Of a DNA stretch of 9,367 bases, positions 1-6,844 are shown piece after piece. The notes beneath the pieces were generated by a model, which saw only the letters and a list, made by a program, of their open reading frames with translations, ran no database searches and was not told the DNA's origin. The first letter of the stretch is position 1. Each line of letters opens with the position of its first letter. Both the position numbers and the translations under genes were made by a program. Source of the DNA: Thermatribacter sp964570785 (lineage in GTDB: Bacteria; Atribacterota; Atribacteria; Atribacterales; Thermatribacteraceae); contig CAZMZG010000060.1 in assembly GCA_964570785.1 (NCBI GenBank), forward strand, positions 1-9,367. The letters are read 5' to 3'.

Positions 1-1362
1 GAACGCGGAGTGAAGGTGTGTCTTTGGGAACACCCCTACCTCGACGTCAATACAAAGATTTTCAAAGAGGCACAGACCAGGGGTTACCTGATCAGGGACA
101 AAGCGGGCAATTCCTATATCGCTCCTCTTGCCTTTCGGGGAATCAAGCCTGAAGCCAGGAAAAACAAAGAGAGATATAGTCCCGCTGGGATTGTAGATTT
201 CTCGAATCCGGAAGCAAGAGAATGGTACAAGGAAAAGCACCGACGGCTCATTGAAATGGGTGTTTCCACCTTTAAGACTGATTTTGGAGAAGAAATCCCT
301 GAAGATAGCTTCTTCCACAATGGAAAAACCGGTAAGGAAATGCGCAATCTCTATCCGCTTTTGTATAACCGGACGGTGTATGAGGTGCTTTCCGAGTATT
401 ACAGGGAACCTATTGTTTGGGGGAGGTCAGGATTTTCTGGCATGCAGAGGTATCCACTCTGCTGGTCGGGAGACCCTCTTTGTAATTTTGATAGTATGGC
501 GGCAACCCTTCGGGGAGGATTGAGCCTGAGTGTTTCTGGAGTACCTTTCTGGAGTCATGATGTGGGTGGTTTTATGGGTAGCCCTGATCCCTTGCTTTTT
601 ATACGGTGGTTGCAGTTTGCTGTATTTTGTTCTCATATTAGATTGCATGGAACGACCACCAGACTTCCCTGGAAGTTTGATCAGCATACCTCTGAAATTG
701 CTCGTAAGTTCGTACGACTTCGTTACCGTTTGCTTCCCTATTTATGGAGGGAAGCAATGAGGGTGTGGGAGGAAGGGAATCTCTTTTTGCGTCCTCTTTT
801 CTGGGAATATCCTGAGGACCCCACTACCTTTTGGATATGGTGGGAATACTTTTTAGGAGAATCTTTTCTGATTAGCCCGGTTTTGAGCCTGGAGAATGAA
901 GTGAGTATTTATCTTCCGGAAGGTAAATGGCTTGACTTTTGGAACGACGAGGTAATTGTTGGTCCTCGCTGGTTAAAAAGACAGGTCCCTCTTGATGAGG
1001 TGCCGGTTTTTGTTCGAGAAAATTCGGTGATTCCTCAAGTCAGAAATCCTATCTGGCGTTCTGAGGAGTTCTGGAGAACCCTATCGCTTGATGTTTTTGG
1101 TGTTGCCCCTTTGGAACAAAAAATTCCCATCGCCGAGAATATGTTTGCTTCACTCAAAATTCGTAGTGCTGGCGAAAAATGGGTTATCCATCTTCAAGCC
1201 CCTCAAAGCAGAAACTGGATTTTAAGCCTCTATGATGTTGATAAACCATTAGAGGTGCATACAGAACCTTCAGTCCGCTGGCTGTGGAAAAGCAACACCT
1301 TGAGAGTCTTTTTTAAAGGTAGCTCGCACTTCGATTTTTGTGTAATTTTTGCTCAAAGTTGA
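1..1362 (+). CDS. GH31 alpha-glycosidase (alpha-xylosidase/alpha-glucosidase, YicI-like), 3' part
   Basis: This is the C-terminal ~453 codons of a glycoside hydrolase family 31 enzyme. The frame is open from base 1, so the GTG at 10 is an internal valine and the N-terminal domain lies outside the window. Numbering from that GTG as residue 1, the nucleophile motif KTDFGE gives Asp91 and the acid/base region WSGDP gives Asp155, 64 residues later as in YicI. FWSHDVGGF (residues 180-188) is another family hallmark. The region after about residue 275 forms the C-terminal beta domains. The family hydrolyses terminal alpha-glucosides or alpha-xylosides with retention. No signal peptide can be judged because the start is missing. 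It is convergent with all other genes here, so it is not in their operon, though it may feed the same pathway. GH31 assignment is firm; xylose versus glucose preference cannot be decided. Confidence 0.93.
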   Translation, partial: ERGVKVCLWEHPYLDVNTKIFKEAQTRGYLIRDKAGNSYIAPLAFRGIKPEARKNKERYSPAGIVDFSNPEAREWYKEKHRRLIEMGVSTFKTDFGEEIPEDSFFHNGKTGKEMRNLYPLLYNRTVYEVLSEYYREPIVWGRSGFSGMQRYPLCWSGDPLCNFDSMAATLRGGLSLSVSGVPFWSHDVGGFMGSPDPLLFIRWLQFAVFCSHIRLHGTTTRLPWKFDQHTSEIARKFVRLRYRLLPYLWREAMRVWEEGNLFLRPLFWEYPEDPTTFWIWWEYFLGESFLISPVLSLENEVSIYLPEGKWLDFWNDEVIVGPRWLKRQVPLDEVPVFVRENSVIPQVRNPIWRSEEFWRTLSLDVFGVAPLEQKIPIAENMFASLKIRSAGEKWVIHLQAPQSRNWILSLYDVDKPLEVHTEPSVRWLWKSNTLRVFFKGSSHFDFCVIFAQS

Positions 1363-1426
1363 ATTTGATACAAGTTTTTACAGTTATGGAATAGAATAAT
1401 GGGCAGGACCTTCTTTTTCTCACAGT

Positions 1427-1447
1427 TTTTCGCTGAAAAGCTTTTTT
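1427..1447. terminator. Weak possible bidirectional terminator between convergent genes
   Basis: On the + strand TTTTC-GCT-GAAAA can form a 5-bp stem with a triloop, followed by GCTTTTTT. The overlapping palindrome AAAAGCTTTT (1436-1445) is symmetric on both strands. It lies 65 nt after the GH31 stop and abuts the stop of the convergent URO-D-like gene. The stem is short and AT-rich, so termination here is only a suggestion. Nothing else is recognisable in the 83-nt gap. Confidence 0.25.
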
Positions 1448-2501
1448 AAGAGCTTAATCTTTCTAAAAGTGGTATTTCACTTCCATTCACATCGCGTATA
1501 GTTTCAAGGAAGGCTCTCAGGTTTTCGATGGAGCAGTCAGAGCTTATTTCGTGAGAAGCAGCGATGATGTAACCGCCCCTTTTCCCGAGAACTTCTATGC
1601 AGGTTTTTACTTCTTGTTTGACTTCTTCCGGACTTCCAAAGGGAAGAGTTTTTTGAGTGCTGACTCCACCCATGAAAGAAAGCCGCTCTCCGAAGCGTTC
1701 CTGCAGTAGTCTTATATCCATTGCCTGAGGTTGCACGGGTAACAAAACGTCAAGACCTATTTCGATCATGTCCTCTAATATTTCCAACACGTTACCGCAG
1801 GAATGGTGGAAAACTGGCAATCCTTCGTCTTTGGCTACTTTCCATATTTTTGCAAGTCGGGGTTTAATCAAGGCTTGCCAGGTTTTTCTGGAGATGAGCA
1901 GGCCTCTCTGGGTTCCATAGTCGTCCCCGGTGTAGATTCCATCAACGCCAAGCTTAATAAGATTTTTGGAGACTTCTATCTGGTATTCGGTAATTTCGTC
2001 CAGAAGCCTTTCCGCGTTGTCCGGGTTATCCACTAAGTCCATCATGAAGTTCTCAAAACCCCTCAAAAGCCAGGCCCTCTCAAACAACACCCAACCCTGA
2101 CAGCCCAGGATAAACATTCCTTCTTTTTTGGCTCGCTCGATGTTCCGGGCATCACGGTAGAGAGCCGGCGAATCTGGCTCAGGAAATTTATAAGTCTTTG
2201 CCTTGTCCCAGCTATCAAGAGGATGTTCTACAGGCAAATATCCTTCAGAACGCACGATGTCCCATCCAACACCAAATACATCGTAATCTACGCCCTTTTC
2301 CTCGTTTTTGTTGACTTTCTGGTGGGTATCTATGTAGAAAATGTGATTTCCCAAAGAAAAAGGCAACTCTTCCTCGCTTATCCCTGTAGCTTCAGAAACT
2401 TTTTGTTTCATCCTCCAGGTAAAGTCTATTTGGTGAGGCAGACGGTCCAGCTCTTCTCTTTTCCTCTGGATGGCTTTTTGCACTCTCTCTTTACGGGTCA
2501 T
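1446..2501 (-). CDS. URO-D/MtaA-like family protein (351 aa), putative methyltransferase-type TIM barrel
   Basis: A 351-residue protein of the uroporphyrinogen decarboxylase superfamily. It opens with the MTRKERV...AI segment typical of MtaA/CmuA-like members and has GDDYG (192-196) in the barrel, HHSCG (232-236) giving a His233-x-Cys235 zinc pair, then MGGVSTQKTLPFGSPEEV (277-294) and SHEISSDCSIENL (316-328) near the C terminus. In MtaA the third zinc ligand is a Cys nine residues before the Glu of the ENI motif; here that position is His317, with a nearby Cys323. The conserved N-terminal Arg/Asp active-site pattern of true HemE is not apparent, so a haem role is unlikely. The ATG is preceded by a GAGGGGG-type Shine-Dalgarno 8 nt away, and a TATAAT box lies about 50 nt upstream. 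Its 219-nt separation from the amidohydrolase gene suggests separate control. No corrinoid-binding partner is present in the window. Substrate unknown. Confidence 0.88.
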   Translation of the reverse strand: MTRKERVQKAIQRKREELDRLPHQIDFTWRMKQKVSEATGISEEELPFSLGNHIFYIDTHQKVNKNEEKGVDYDVFGVGWDIVRSEGYLPVEHPLDSWDKAKTYKFPEPDSPALYRDARNIERAKKEGMFILGCQGWVLFERAWLLRGFENFMMDLVDNPDNAERLLDEITEYQIEVSKNLIKLGVDGIYTGDDYGTQRGLLISRKTWQALIKPRLAKIWKVAKDEGLPVFHHSCGNVLEILEDMIEIGLDVLLPVQPQAMDIRLLQERFGERLSFMGGVSTQKTLPFGSPEEVKQEVKTCIEVLGKRGGYIIAASHEISSDCSIENLRAFLETIRDVNGSEIPLLERLSS

Positions 2502-2552
2502 GTCCTTAACCCCCTCTCTTTGTAAAGCGATAAACGGTTGTTGATTAAAAAT

Positions 2553-2580
2553 ATTATACCCTCGTTCATCACGTTTAACG
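2553..2580 (-). promoter_or_regulatory. Candidate promoter with perfect TATAAT for the 351-aa URO-D-like gene
   Basis: Reading the minus strand, TATAAT occupies 2558-2553, about 52 nt before the ATG at 2501. No good TTGACA box is found at 16-18 nt; the best upstream element is the 9-bp palindrome CGTTAAACG at 2580-2572, which covers the -35 area and could instead be a regulator site. A second small palindrome (CTTTACAAAG, 2527-2518) lies between the start site and the ribosome binding site. The -10 match is clear; the rest is inference. Confidence 0.5.
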
Positions 2581-2720
2581 GGTTGGTGGAAACTGGAGCA
2601 GTAAGGTGGTAGGATGGAGTTGAGCTAATCCCCAAGCCGCAATGTTTATCCCAACCCGGGCGTGATAGAAATTGCCTTTCGCAAATGCTAACTTTTTGTA
2701 GAAACTTTTCCTGTAACTCA
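2580..2720. other. Non-coding stretch with 7-bp inverted repeat, unexplained
   Basis: Between the amidohydrolase stop and the TATAAT box lies about 140 nt with no recognisable gene. By eye, 2580-2660 is richer in G and C than the other intergenic spaces. GGGTTGG at 2580-2586 is matched by CCAACCC at 2651-2657, so the segment could fold into a stem closing a loop of about 64 nt. An open frame spans it on the minus strand (2575-2772), but it overlaps the amidohydrolase gene in another frame and has no protein-like motif. Possibilities are a small RNA, a regulatory region or the remains of an insertion. Confidence 0.3.
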
Positions 2721-3989
2721 CTAAATTTTTGCTTTTAATCGCTTTCCAAAGAACTTTAGGGGGTTTTCCCATAGAATCTTTTTCCCTATTTGTAAGGCTT
2801 CGCTTTTGTCTAAATAGTTTTTAACGGTCATTTTGGTAAGGACACGGGTTAGGGAATCCAGGTTAAAAAGCAGGGAACCAACTGCTCCCTCTACGTTCCA
2901 GGAATCACCTCCCATCATGATTCGGGCCCCACCGGTAACCTCTAACCATTGAGTGAGGGCCAGATCCGAAAAAGTGGGAGAAAGAACCGGTAACCATGTG
3001 TAGTCAAGGTAGAGGTTGGGGTAAAAATAAGCCATTGCTCCTGGCTCACCTATCCAGGGAAATCCTCCATGTAAAAAGGAGATTTTCAAAGAACCGTACT
3101 TTTCCATAATGGGTCCCAGGCGGCGAGGGGCTCCCTGGAAAGCTTTCCCGGGACCAGTATGAATCTGGATGGGAAGATCGTATTCTACGGCTTTTTGCAA
3201 AAAATAATGAAAGATGAAGTTCTGAAAATCCAGGATTTCTTGGGGAGATTCCCTGCCATCTTCTGTTTCAAAAGCTTTTCGAGCTTTCTGAGGGGTTGTG
3301 AGATTGAAGTCAAGATTCCGATCGTAAGCGATAGCGCATTTCATTGCTACAACACCCTCTTTTAACGCTTTTTCCACCCGCTGATCAATTAGGATCAAAT
3401 AATCCTCGAAGGTTATAATTTCTTTCCCTTTCCTTGCCTCAGAAGAATAGGGGTTTTTGCCATCGTGGTCTTTAGCATGGGCAGAAAAACCGTAAAGGTA
3501 AGGATCAATCCGCAGAACCGGTGAGAAGATGGTTTCCTCAAGATCGAAATCATCTATCGTCCAGTAACGGTCTAAAACGATTTTTTTAACTCGGAGGTTT
3601 TCTTGTAGCCATTTTTTAACCATATTATCTTTTGAATAGGCTTTTCTAATCCTGTTCTCCAATTCTTGCCAATGTTCGTTGTGGAGGAGGCTTCCAGAAA
3701 AGTCATACATGAATTGAAAACTGCGTTGAAGATATTTGAGAGAGGAACTTGCCGGAATATCCTGCATTTTTTCAATGAGCAGGTGCTTATCCCAGCTTAA
3801 TTCCCCGAGATCTCGGGCTCCAAAGCATATCCAGGGAAGATAGCTTTTGTTTAATATTTCAAAAAGAATATCCGCACTTTGGAGAAAGCTTTGCTGGGGG
3901 AGTAAATGTTCATGGGTGTCTATTTTGGGAGCCTCAAGAAGTGAACACCATATTTCTTCGTAAACGTTTCTTCCGGTTGAAATAACCAT
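2721..3989 (-). CDS. Amidohydrolase family protein (Amidohydro_2, metal-dependent hydrolase)
   Basis: A 422-residue TIM-barrel metalloenzyme. The metal-binding set of the amidohydrolase superfamily is complete: IDTHEHL (His26 and His28), a possible bridging Lys217 in AMKCAI, His277 in QIHTGPG, His307 in FLHGGFPW and Asp362 in MGGDSW. It has no signal peptide and is probably cytoplasmic. PF04909-type members include decarboxylases, lactonases and isomerase-like enzymes acting on acids and sugar derivatives; nothing here settles the substrate. The start is the ATG at 3989, because AAGGAGG ends 5 nt before it; an in-frame GTG at 4007 would add six residues that are encoded by this ribosome binding site, so it is rejected. 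It lies downstream of the ABC ATPase gene on the same strand, separated by 211 nt with its own candidate promoter. A role in breaking down the imported compound is inference. Confidence 0.88.
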   Translation of the reverse strand: MVISTGRNVYEEIWCSLLEAPKIDTHEHLLPQQSFLQSADILFEILNKSYLPWICFGARDLGELSWDKHLLIEKMQDIPASSSLKYLQRSFQFMYDFSGSLLHNEHWQELENRIRKAYSKDNMVKKWLQENLRVKKIVLDRYWTIDDFDLEETIFSPVLRIDPYLYGFSAHAKDHDGKNPYSSEARKGKEIITFEDYLILIDQRVEKALKEGVVAMKCAIAYDRNLDFNLTTPQKARKAFETEDGRESPQEILDFQNFIFHYFLQKAVEYDLPIQIHTGPGKAFQGAPRRLGPIMEKYGSLKISFLHGGFPWIGEPGAMAYFYPNLYLDYTWLPVLSPTFSDLALTQWLEVTGGARIMMGGDSWNVEGAVGSLLFNLDSLTRVLTKMTVKNYLDKSEALQIGKKILWENPLKFFGKRLKAKI

Positions 3990-3994
3990 CGTTT

Positions 3995-4001
3995 CCTCCT
4001 T
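3995..4001 (-). promoter_or_regulatory. Ribosome binding site fixing the amidohydrolase start
   Basis: AAGGAGG on the minus strand, 5 nt before the ATG at 3989. It overlaps the coding sequence that a GTG start at 4007 would imply, which decides in favour of the ATG. Just upstream a small inverted repeat, GCTC-GCAGT-GAGC (4014-4002), touches this site and could modulate its access. Confidence 0.75.
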
Positions 4002-4030
4002 GCTCACTGCGAGCTATTCGCTATGGATTG

Positions 4031-4058
4031 ATTATGCAGAGTTGTTTGATATTGAAAA
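4031..4058 (-). promoter_or_regulatory. Candidate sigma-70-type promoter for the amidohydrolase gene
   Basis: On the minus strand TTTTCA (4058-4053) and CATAAT (4036-4031) are separated by 16 nt. The -10 matches consensus at five of six positions and the -35 at four of six. The predicted start of transcription is near 4024, about 35 nt before the ATG. Supported by sequence match only. Confidence 0.4.
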
Positions 4059-4063
4059 GCTTT

Positions 4064-4078
4064 TGTAATTTTATTACA
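4064..4078. promoter_or_regulatory. 15-bp perfect palindrome, possible operator
   Basis: TGTAAT-TTT-ATTACA is a perfect inverted repeat with 6-bp arms and a 3-nt centre. It sits just upstream of the candidate -35 box of the amidohydrolase gene, with its centre around -47 from the predicted start, a position typical for an activator or an upstream repressor site. The regulator is unknown, and an AT-rich chance palindrome is possible. Confidence 0.4.
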
Positions 4079-4152
4079 GAGATTTTTGTGAGGCTGGCTT
4101 GCAGTAATTTAAATGACCCTATCCGATTTTTTTAGGAGTGATTCTTTTAAAC

Positions 4153-4168
4153 TTAGCCCCTTAGCCCC
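4153..4168. repeat. Tandem 8-mer repeat (TTAGCCCC x2)
   Basis: Two perfect adjacent copies of TTAGCCCC (GGGGCTAA on the transcribed strand) lie about 33 nt after the stop of the ABC ATPase gene. No clear terminator hairpin with a U-tract is visible in the 211-nt gap, so whether transcription ends here is uncertain. A loose AT-rich inverted repeat flanks the repeat pair (TGATTCTTTTAAA on one side, TTTTTTAAGAACAAATCA on the other). Confidence 0.5.
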
Positions 4169-4200
4169 AGATTTTTTAAGAACAAATCAGGCTTTACCGC

Positions 4201-5706
4201 TTATCCTAGTAGCGCTCCTATTCTTTCTGAAACTTCCTGATAAGGTATTTCTCTTTCATTCAGACCATCTATTTCTCCTACTATTCTACCATTTTTAAAC
4301 ACCAGAATACGCCGGGCGAGCTTGATGAGCTCTGGCATGTCTGAGGAGATCAGAATGATGGATTTACCTTCTTTTTTGGCAAGATTCCAGATAAGCTCGT
4401 GGATTTGTTCTTTAGCGCCCACGTCTACCCCTATGGTTGGTTCATCAATGATCAGAATATCGCATCCTGCAACCAGCCACTTGGCGATACTGACCTTCTG
4501 TTGGTTACCACCGCTTAAATTGTTGACCATCTGAAAAATGTGGGGAGTTTTTATATCGAGTGTTTTTACCGTATTGAGAGCTAATTGGTTTTCTTTTTTG
4601 ATATCAATGGCTTTCACTCTGTTCAAAATTTTGCTCCACACTGTAATGCAGATGTTGGTTCTCACTGTTTCTTCAGGGATAAGGCCTTCTTCTTTGCGAT
4701 TTTCAGAGACATAGCCCATGTTATAGCGGTATAGACTGTCGGCCGGCGAATGGACGTAAGCCCTTTGGCCGTAAACATGAATTTCGCCACTGTCGGGGTG
4801 GTCTTCTCCAATGAGGATTTTGGCAAGTTCGGTTCTTCCGGAACCCACCAGTCCGTATAATCCGAGGATTTCTCCTTTGTAAAGGCAAAAACTGATGTTT
4901 TCTACCTTGCCTTTTCTGGAAAGGTTTTTTACTTCAAGGACTTTCTGTTGATAATCTACATCGAGTTTGCCCAGGTAAACTTCCTTGGTATCTCTTCCAA
5001 TCATCATTTTCACTATTTTTTGTTTGGTAGCTTCCTCGCGAGATATAGTCCCTATCAACCTGCCATCGCGTAGAACAGATATCTTGTCGCACAACTCGAG
5101 GACCTCTTCTATTTTGTGAGAGACGAAAATGAGTGTTTTATCTTCGTCGCGCAGTTTCCTGAGAATTTCAAAAAGATTTTCTATTTCACGACGGGTAATG
5201 GAGGAGGTGGGTTCGTCGAGAAGGATAACTTTGGCGTTAGAAGATAGAGCGCGTGCAATTTGGATCAGTTGTTTCTGTGCTGCGCTCAGTTTTCCCGCCA
5301 ACTCGTTCATGGGGACTTCCAAACTCACCAGAGAGGCGTATTTTTGAGCTGTTTCGAATAAGGATTTCCACTGAATTACTCCCCTTTTTGCAAAGGCATC
5401 CAGCTTATCGAGCATGATGTTTTCCGCTACGCTGCTCTCGGGTATTATCTGGACTTCCTGATTTACCATGCTGATGCCATGGCGCATCGCGTCCAGAAAG
5501 TCCGCAAAGTGCACTTTTTTGCCTTCGATGAATATTTCTCCTTCGTCGGGGTGGTATATTCCAGCAATGATTTTCATTAAAGTACTTTTTCCGGCTCCGT
5601 TTTCTCCCAAAACAGCATGAATTTCTCCTTTTGCAAACTGCAAAGAAACTTTATCCAGTGCTTTTACACCCGGGAAAGATTTGCTAATGTTTTTTACTTC
5701 CAGCAA
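4201..5706 (-). CDS. Sugar ABC transporter ATP-binding protein (RbsA/MglA/XylG class)
   Basis: A 501-residue duplicated ATPase that powers monosaccharide import at the inner face of the membrane. The first half has Walker A GENGAGKST (34-42), signature LSAAQKQ (140-146), Walker B ILLDEPT (161-167) and switch His197. The second half has the degenerate Walker A GLVGSGRTE (285-293) with Arg291 in place of Lys, canonical signature LSGGNQQK (397-404), Walker B ILIIDEPT (417-424) and SSDMPEL instead of a switch His. This asymmetry is normal for the RbsA class. Length matches the family (~500 aa). The start is TTG at 5706, beginning LEVKNISKSFPGVKAL, with AAGGAAG about 9 nt upstream. It is the third transporter gene in transcription order, 61 nt after the binding-protein gene, with a strong hairpin between them. 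The substrate is not determined by this subunit. Confidence 0.96.
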   Translation of the reverse strand: MLEVKNISKSFPGVKALDKVSLQFAKGEIHAVLGENGAGKSTLMKIIAGIYHPDEGEIFIEGKKVHFADFLDAMRHGISMVNQEVQIIPESSVAENIMLDKLDAFAKRGVIQWKSLFETAQKYASLVSLEVPMNELAGKLSAAQKQLIQIARALSSNAKVILLDEPTSSITRREIENLFEILRKLRDEDKTLIFVSHKIEEVLELCDKISVLRDGRLIGTISREEATKQKIVKMMIGRDTKEVYLGKLDVDYQQKVLEVKNLSRKGKVENISFCLYKGEILGLYGLVGSGRTELAKILIGEDHPDSGEIHVYGQRAYVHSPADSLYRYNMGYVSENRKEEGLIPEETVRTNICITVWSKILNRVKAIDIKKENQLALNTVKTLDIKTPHIFQMVNNLSGGNQQKVSIAKWLVAGCDILIIDEPTIGVDVGAKEQIHELIWNLAKKEGKSIILISSDMPELIKLARRILVFKNGRIVGEIDGLNEREIPYQEVSERIGALLG

Positions 5707-5733
5707 AGTTGATCACTTCCTTCTTTTTGAAGC

Positions 5734-5757
5734 GGCAGGAGAGCGAACTCCCCTGCC
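5734..5757 (-). promoter_or_regulatory. Strong intercistronic hairpin with UUCG loop
   Basis: In the transcript, GGCAGGGGAG (5757-5748) pairs with CUCUCCUGCC (5743-5734) around a UUCG loop, giving a 10-bp stem with a single G-U pair. It starts 10 nt after the binding-protein stop. No U-tract follows, so it is not a standard intrinsic terminator. The position suggests a 3' stabiliser of the binding-protein message, or an attenuator lowering expression of the ATPase gene downstream. Confidence 0.7.
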
Positions 5758-5767
5758 AGTGGATGGT

Positions 5768-6793
5768 CTATTTTTCGAGGTATTTTTCTTCCAGGGAGGC
5801 TACTATTTCTTTAGTTTTAGCCAGTACTTCCTCTTGGAAAGTATCCAGGTTGTCTTTAGTGACCAGGACCACTCCAGCGTTGATGAAGTAGGCGTCTTTC
5901 TTGGGTTTCCACCCTTCAGCCAGATATTTGAGAAGCAAGCAGGAAATATAGCCATGACCGAAGGGGTTTTGAGCAATGGTTGCGTCCATATAACCTTCTT
6001 TTATGGCTTTTAAAACGATGGGATCGGTGTCGATGCCGATAGCATGAATGGTTCTCTTTCCTCCCTTGCTGTAGTATTCGGAGAGAAATTGGGCGATGGC
6101 CACGCTGATTGTGTAGCCGGTGGCGATTAATCCGTCTACTTCTTCGATGTTTGCAGAAACAGCGCTTTCAATTTTCTGAATTGCTTCTTCAACGCTCTGC
6201 ATTCCTGCAATTTCCTGGATAATTTCTACCTCAGGGTATTTGGCCACAACTTCTTCTACGCCCTGTTTGCGAAGGACGGTATTGGGATCTTCCAACACTT
6301 CTAAGATGTTAATAATTTTCCCCTTGCCGCCCATAAACTTTATTAACTCCTCGGTGGCAATCATGGCCGCTTTTTTGACGTCGGTGGCGACCAGGAAAGA
6401 GGCAGTAGTGGGTAAAGTGGTCGGAGCCCCAAAGCTTACTACCTTCATACCCATTGAGGTGAGTTCTTCATAAAGGCCGTTTGCCCCACTGGCGTCGGCA
6501 GGAAAAATACTGAAGTAACGGGCTCCTTTTGCTGCCAGAGCTTCCACGCCTTCGTTCTCACTGGCTTGTTTCCAGTCCGGCCCAACCTGCTTGATTACCT
6601 GGATTCCATAATCTTTTTCGAATGCTTCTACACCTTTTCTGACTTCTTCAAAGTAAGGATGCGGTGCTGGAGCGTACCAGGCTATCTTGTTGTCCAGGGG
6701 ATGTTTGGCAGCCGCTACTCCTGCAAAAAGCGCAAGAAGCAATACCCCGCTGAGAACCACTCCTAACGTCTTAAGGTTAAAGCTTTTTCTCAT
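5768..6793 (-). CDS. Periplasmic sugar-binding protein (RbsB/RhaS-like, Peripla_BP_4)
   Basis: A 341-residue substrate-binding protein of the sugar ABC transporter. Residues 1-29 form a Sec signal peptide: MRKSF start, hydrophobic core about 10-26, and AAA before the likely cut at 29/30. There is no lipobox Cys, so it is probably soluble in a periplasm. The mature part has the two-lobe class I fold. Typical ligand-site positions are APHPYF (43-48), Arg175 in LEDPNTVLRKQG, the GIDTDP loop (253-258) and Gln275 in IAQNPFGHGY. The start has a strong GGGAGGG ribosome binding site 7 nt away. It resembles rhamnose/ribose/autoinducer-type binding proteins, and the mutarotase in the same operon favours a deoxyhexose-like ligand, but that is inference. 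Hairpins on both sides of the gene suggest extra transcript stability. Confidence 0.95.
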   Translation of the reverse strand: MRKSFNLKTLGVVLSGVLLLALFAGVAAAKHPLDNKIAWYAPAPHPYFEEVRKGVEAFEKDYGIQVIKQVGPDWKQASENEGVEALAAKGARYFSIFPADASGANGLYEELTSMGMKVVSFGAPTTLPTTASFLVATDVKKAAMIATEELIKFMGGKGKIINILEVLEDPNTVLRKQGVEEVVAKYPEVEIIQEIAGMQSVEEAIQKIESAVSANIEEVDGLIATGYTISVAIAQFLSEYYSKGGKRTIHAIGIDTDPIVLKAIKEGYMDATIAQNPFGHGYISCLLLKYLAEGWKPKKDAYFINAGVVLVTKDNLDTFQEEVLAKTKEIVASLEEKYLEK

Positions 6794-6823
6794 GTTAATC
6801 CCTCCCTCTTAAGGTTTTTTATC

Positions 6824-6841
6824 TTTACCCCCTAGGGTAAA
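6824..6841 (-). promoter_or_regulatory. Intercistronic hairpin before the binding-protein gene
   Basis: TTTACCC (6830-6824 and its complement GGGTAAA at 6841-6835) forms a 7-bp stem around a 4-nt loop in the 51-nt gap between the permease and binding-protein genes. An alternative outer pairing of GGTTTTT (6845-6839) with AAAAACC (6819-6813) is possible. It ends about 20 nt before the ribosome binding site. It could protect a processed 5' end of the binding-protein message. Confidence 0.45.
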
Positions 6842-6844
6842 AAC

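Noticed and set aside
2605..2635. tRNA-like start GGGGATTAGCTCAA on the minus strand
   Set aside because: No matching acceptor stem, anticodon arm or T-loop (TTCGAAT) follows, so it is a chance resemblance.
2575..2772. 65-codon open frame on the minus strand after the amidohydrolase gene
   Set aside because: It overlaps the amidohydrolase C terminus in another frame, has no convincing ribosome binding site and shows no recognisable motif.
4008..4200. Riboswitch or small gene between the ATPase and amidohydrolase genes
   Set aside because: No known riboswitch core or convincing coding frame was recognised; only the palindrome, the promoter-like boxes and the tandem 8-mer stand out.
5734..5757. 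Rho-independent terminator
   Set aside because: The strong stem is followed by GCUUCAAAAAG on the transcript and not by a run of U.
5768..6793. Lipoprotein anchor on the binding protein
   Set aside because: There is no Cys near the end of the signal peptide; the AAA cleavage site fits signal peptidase I.
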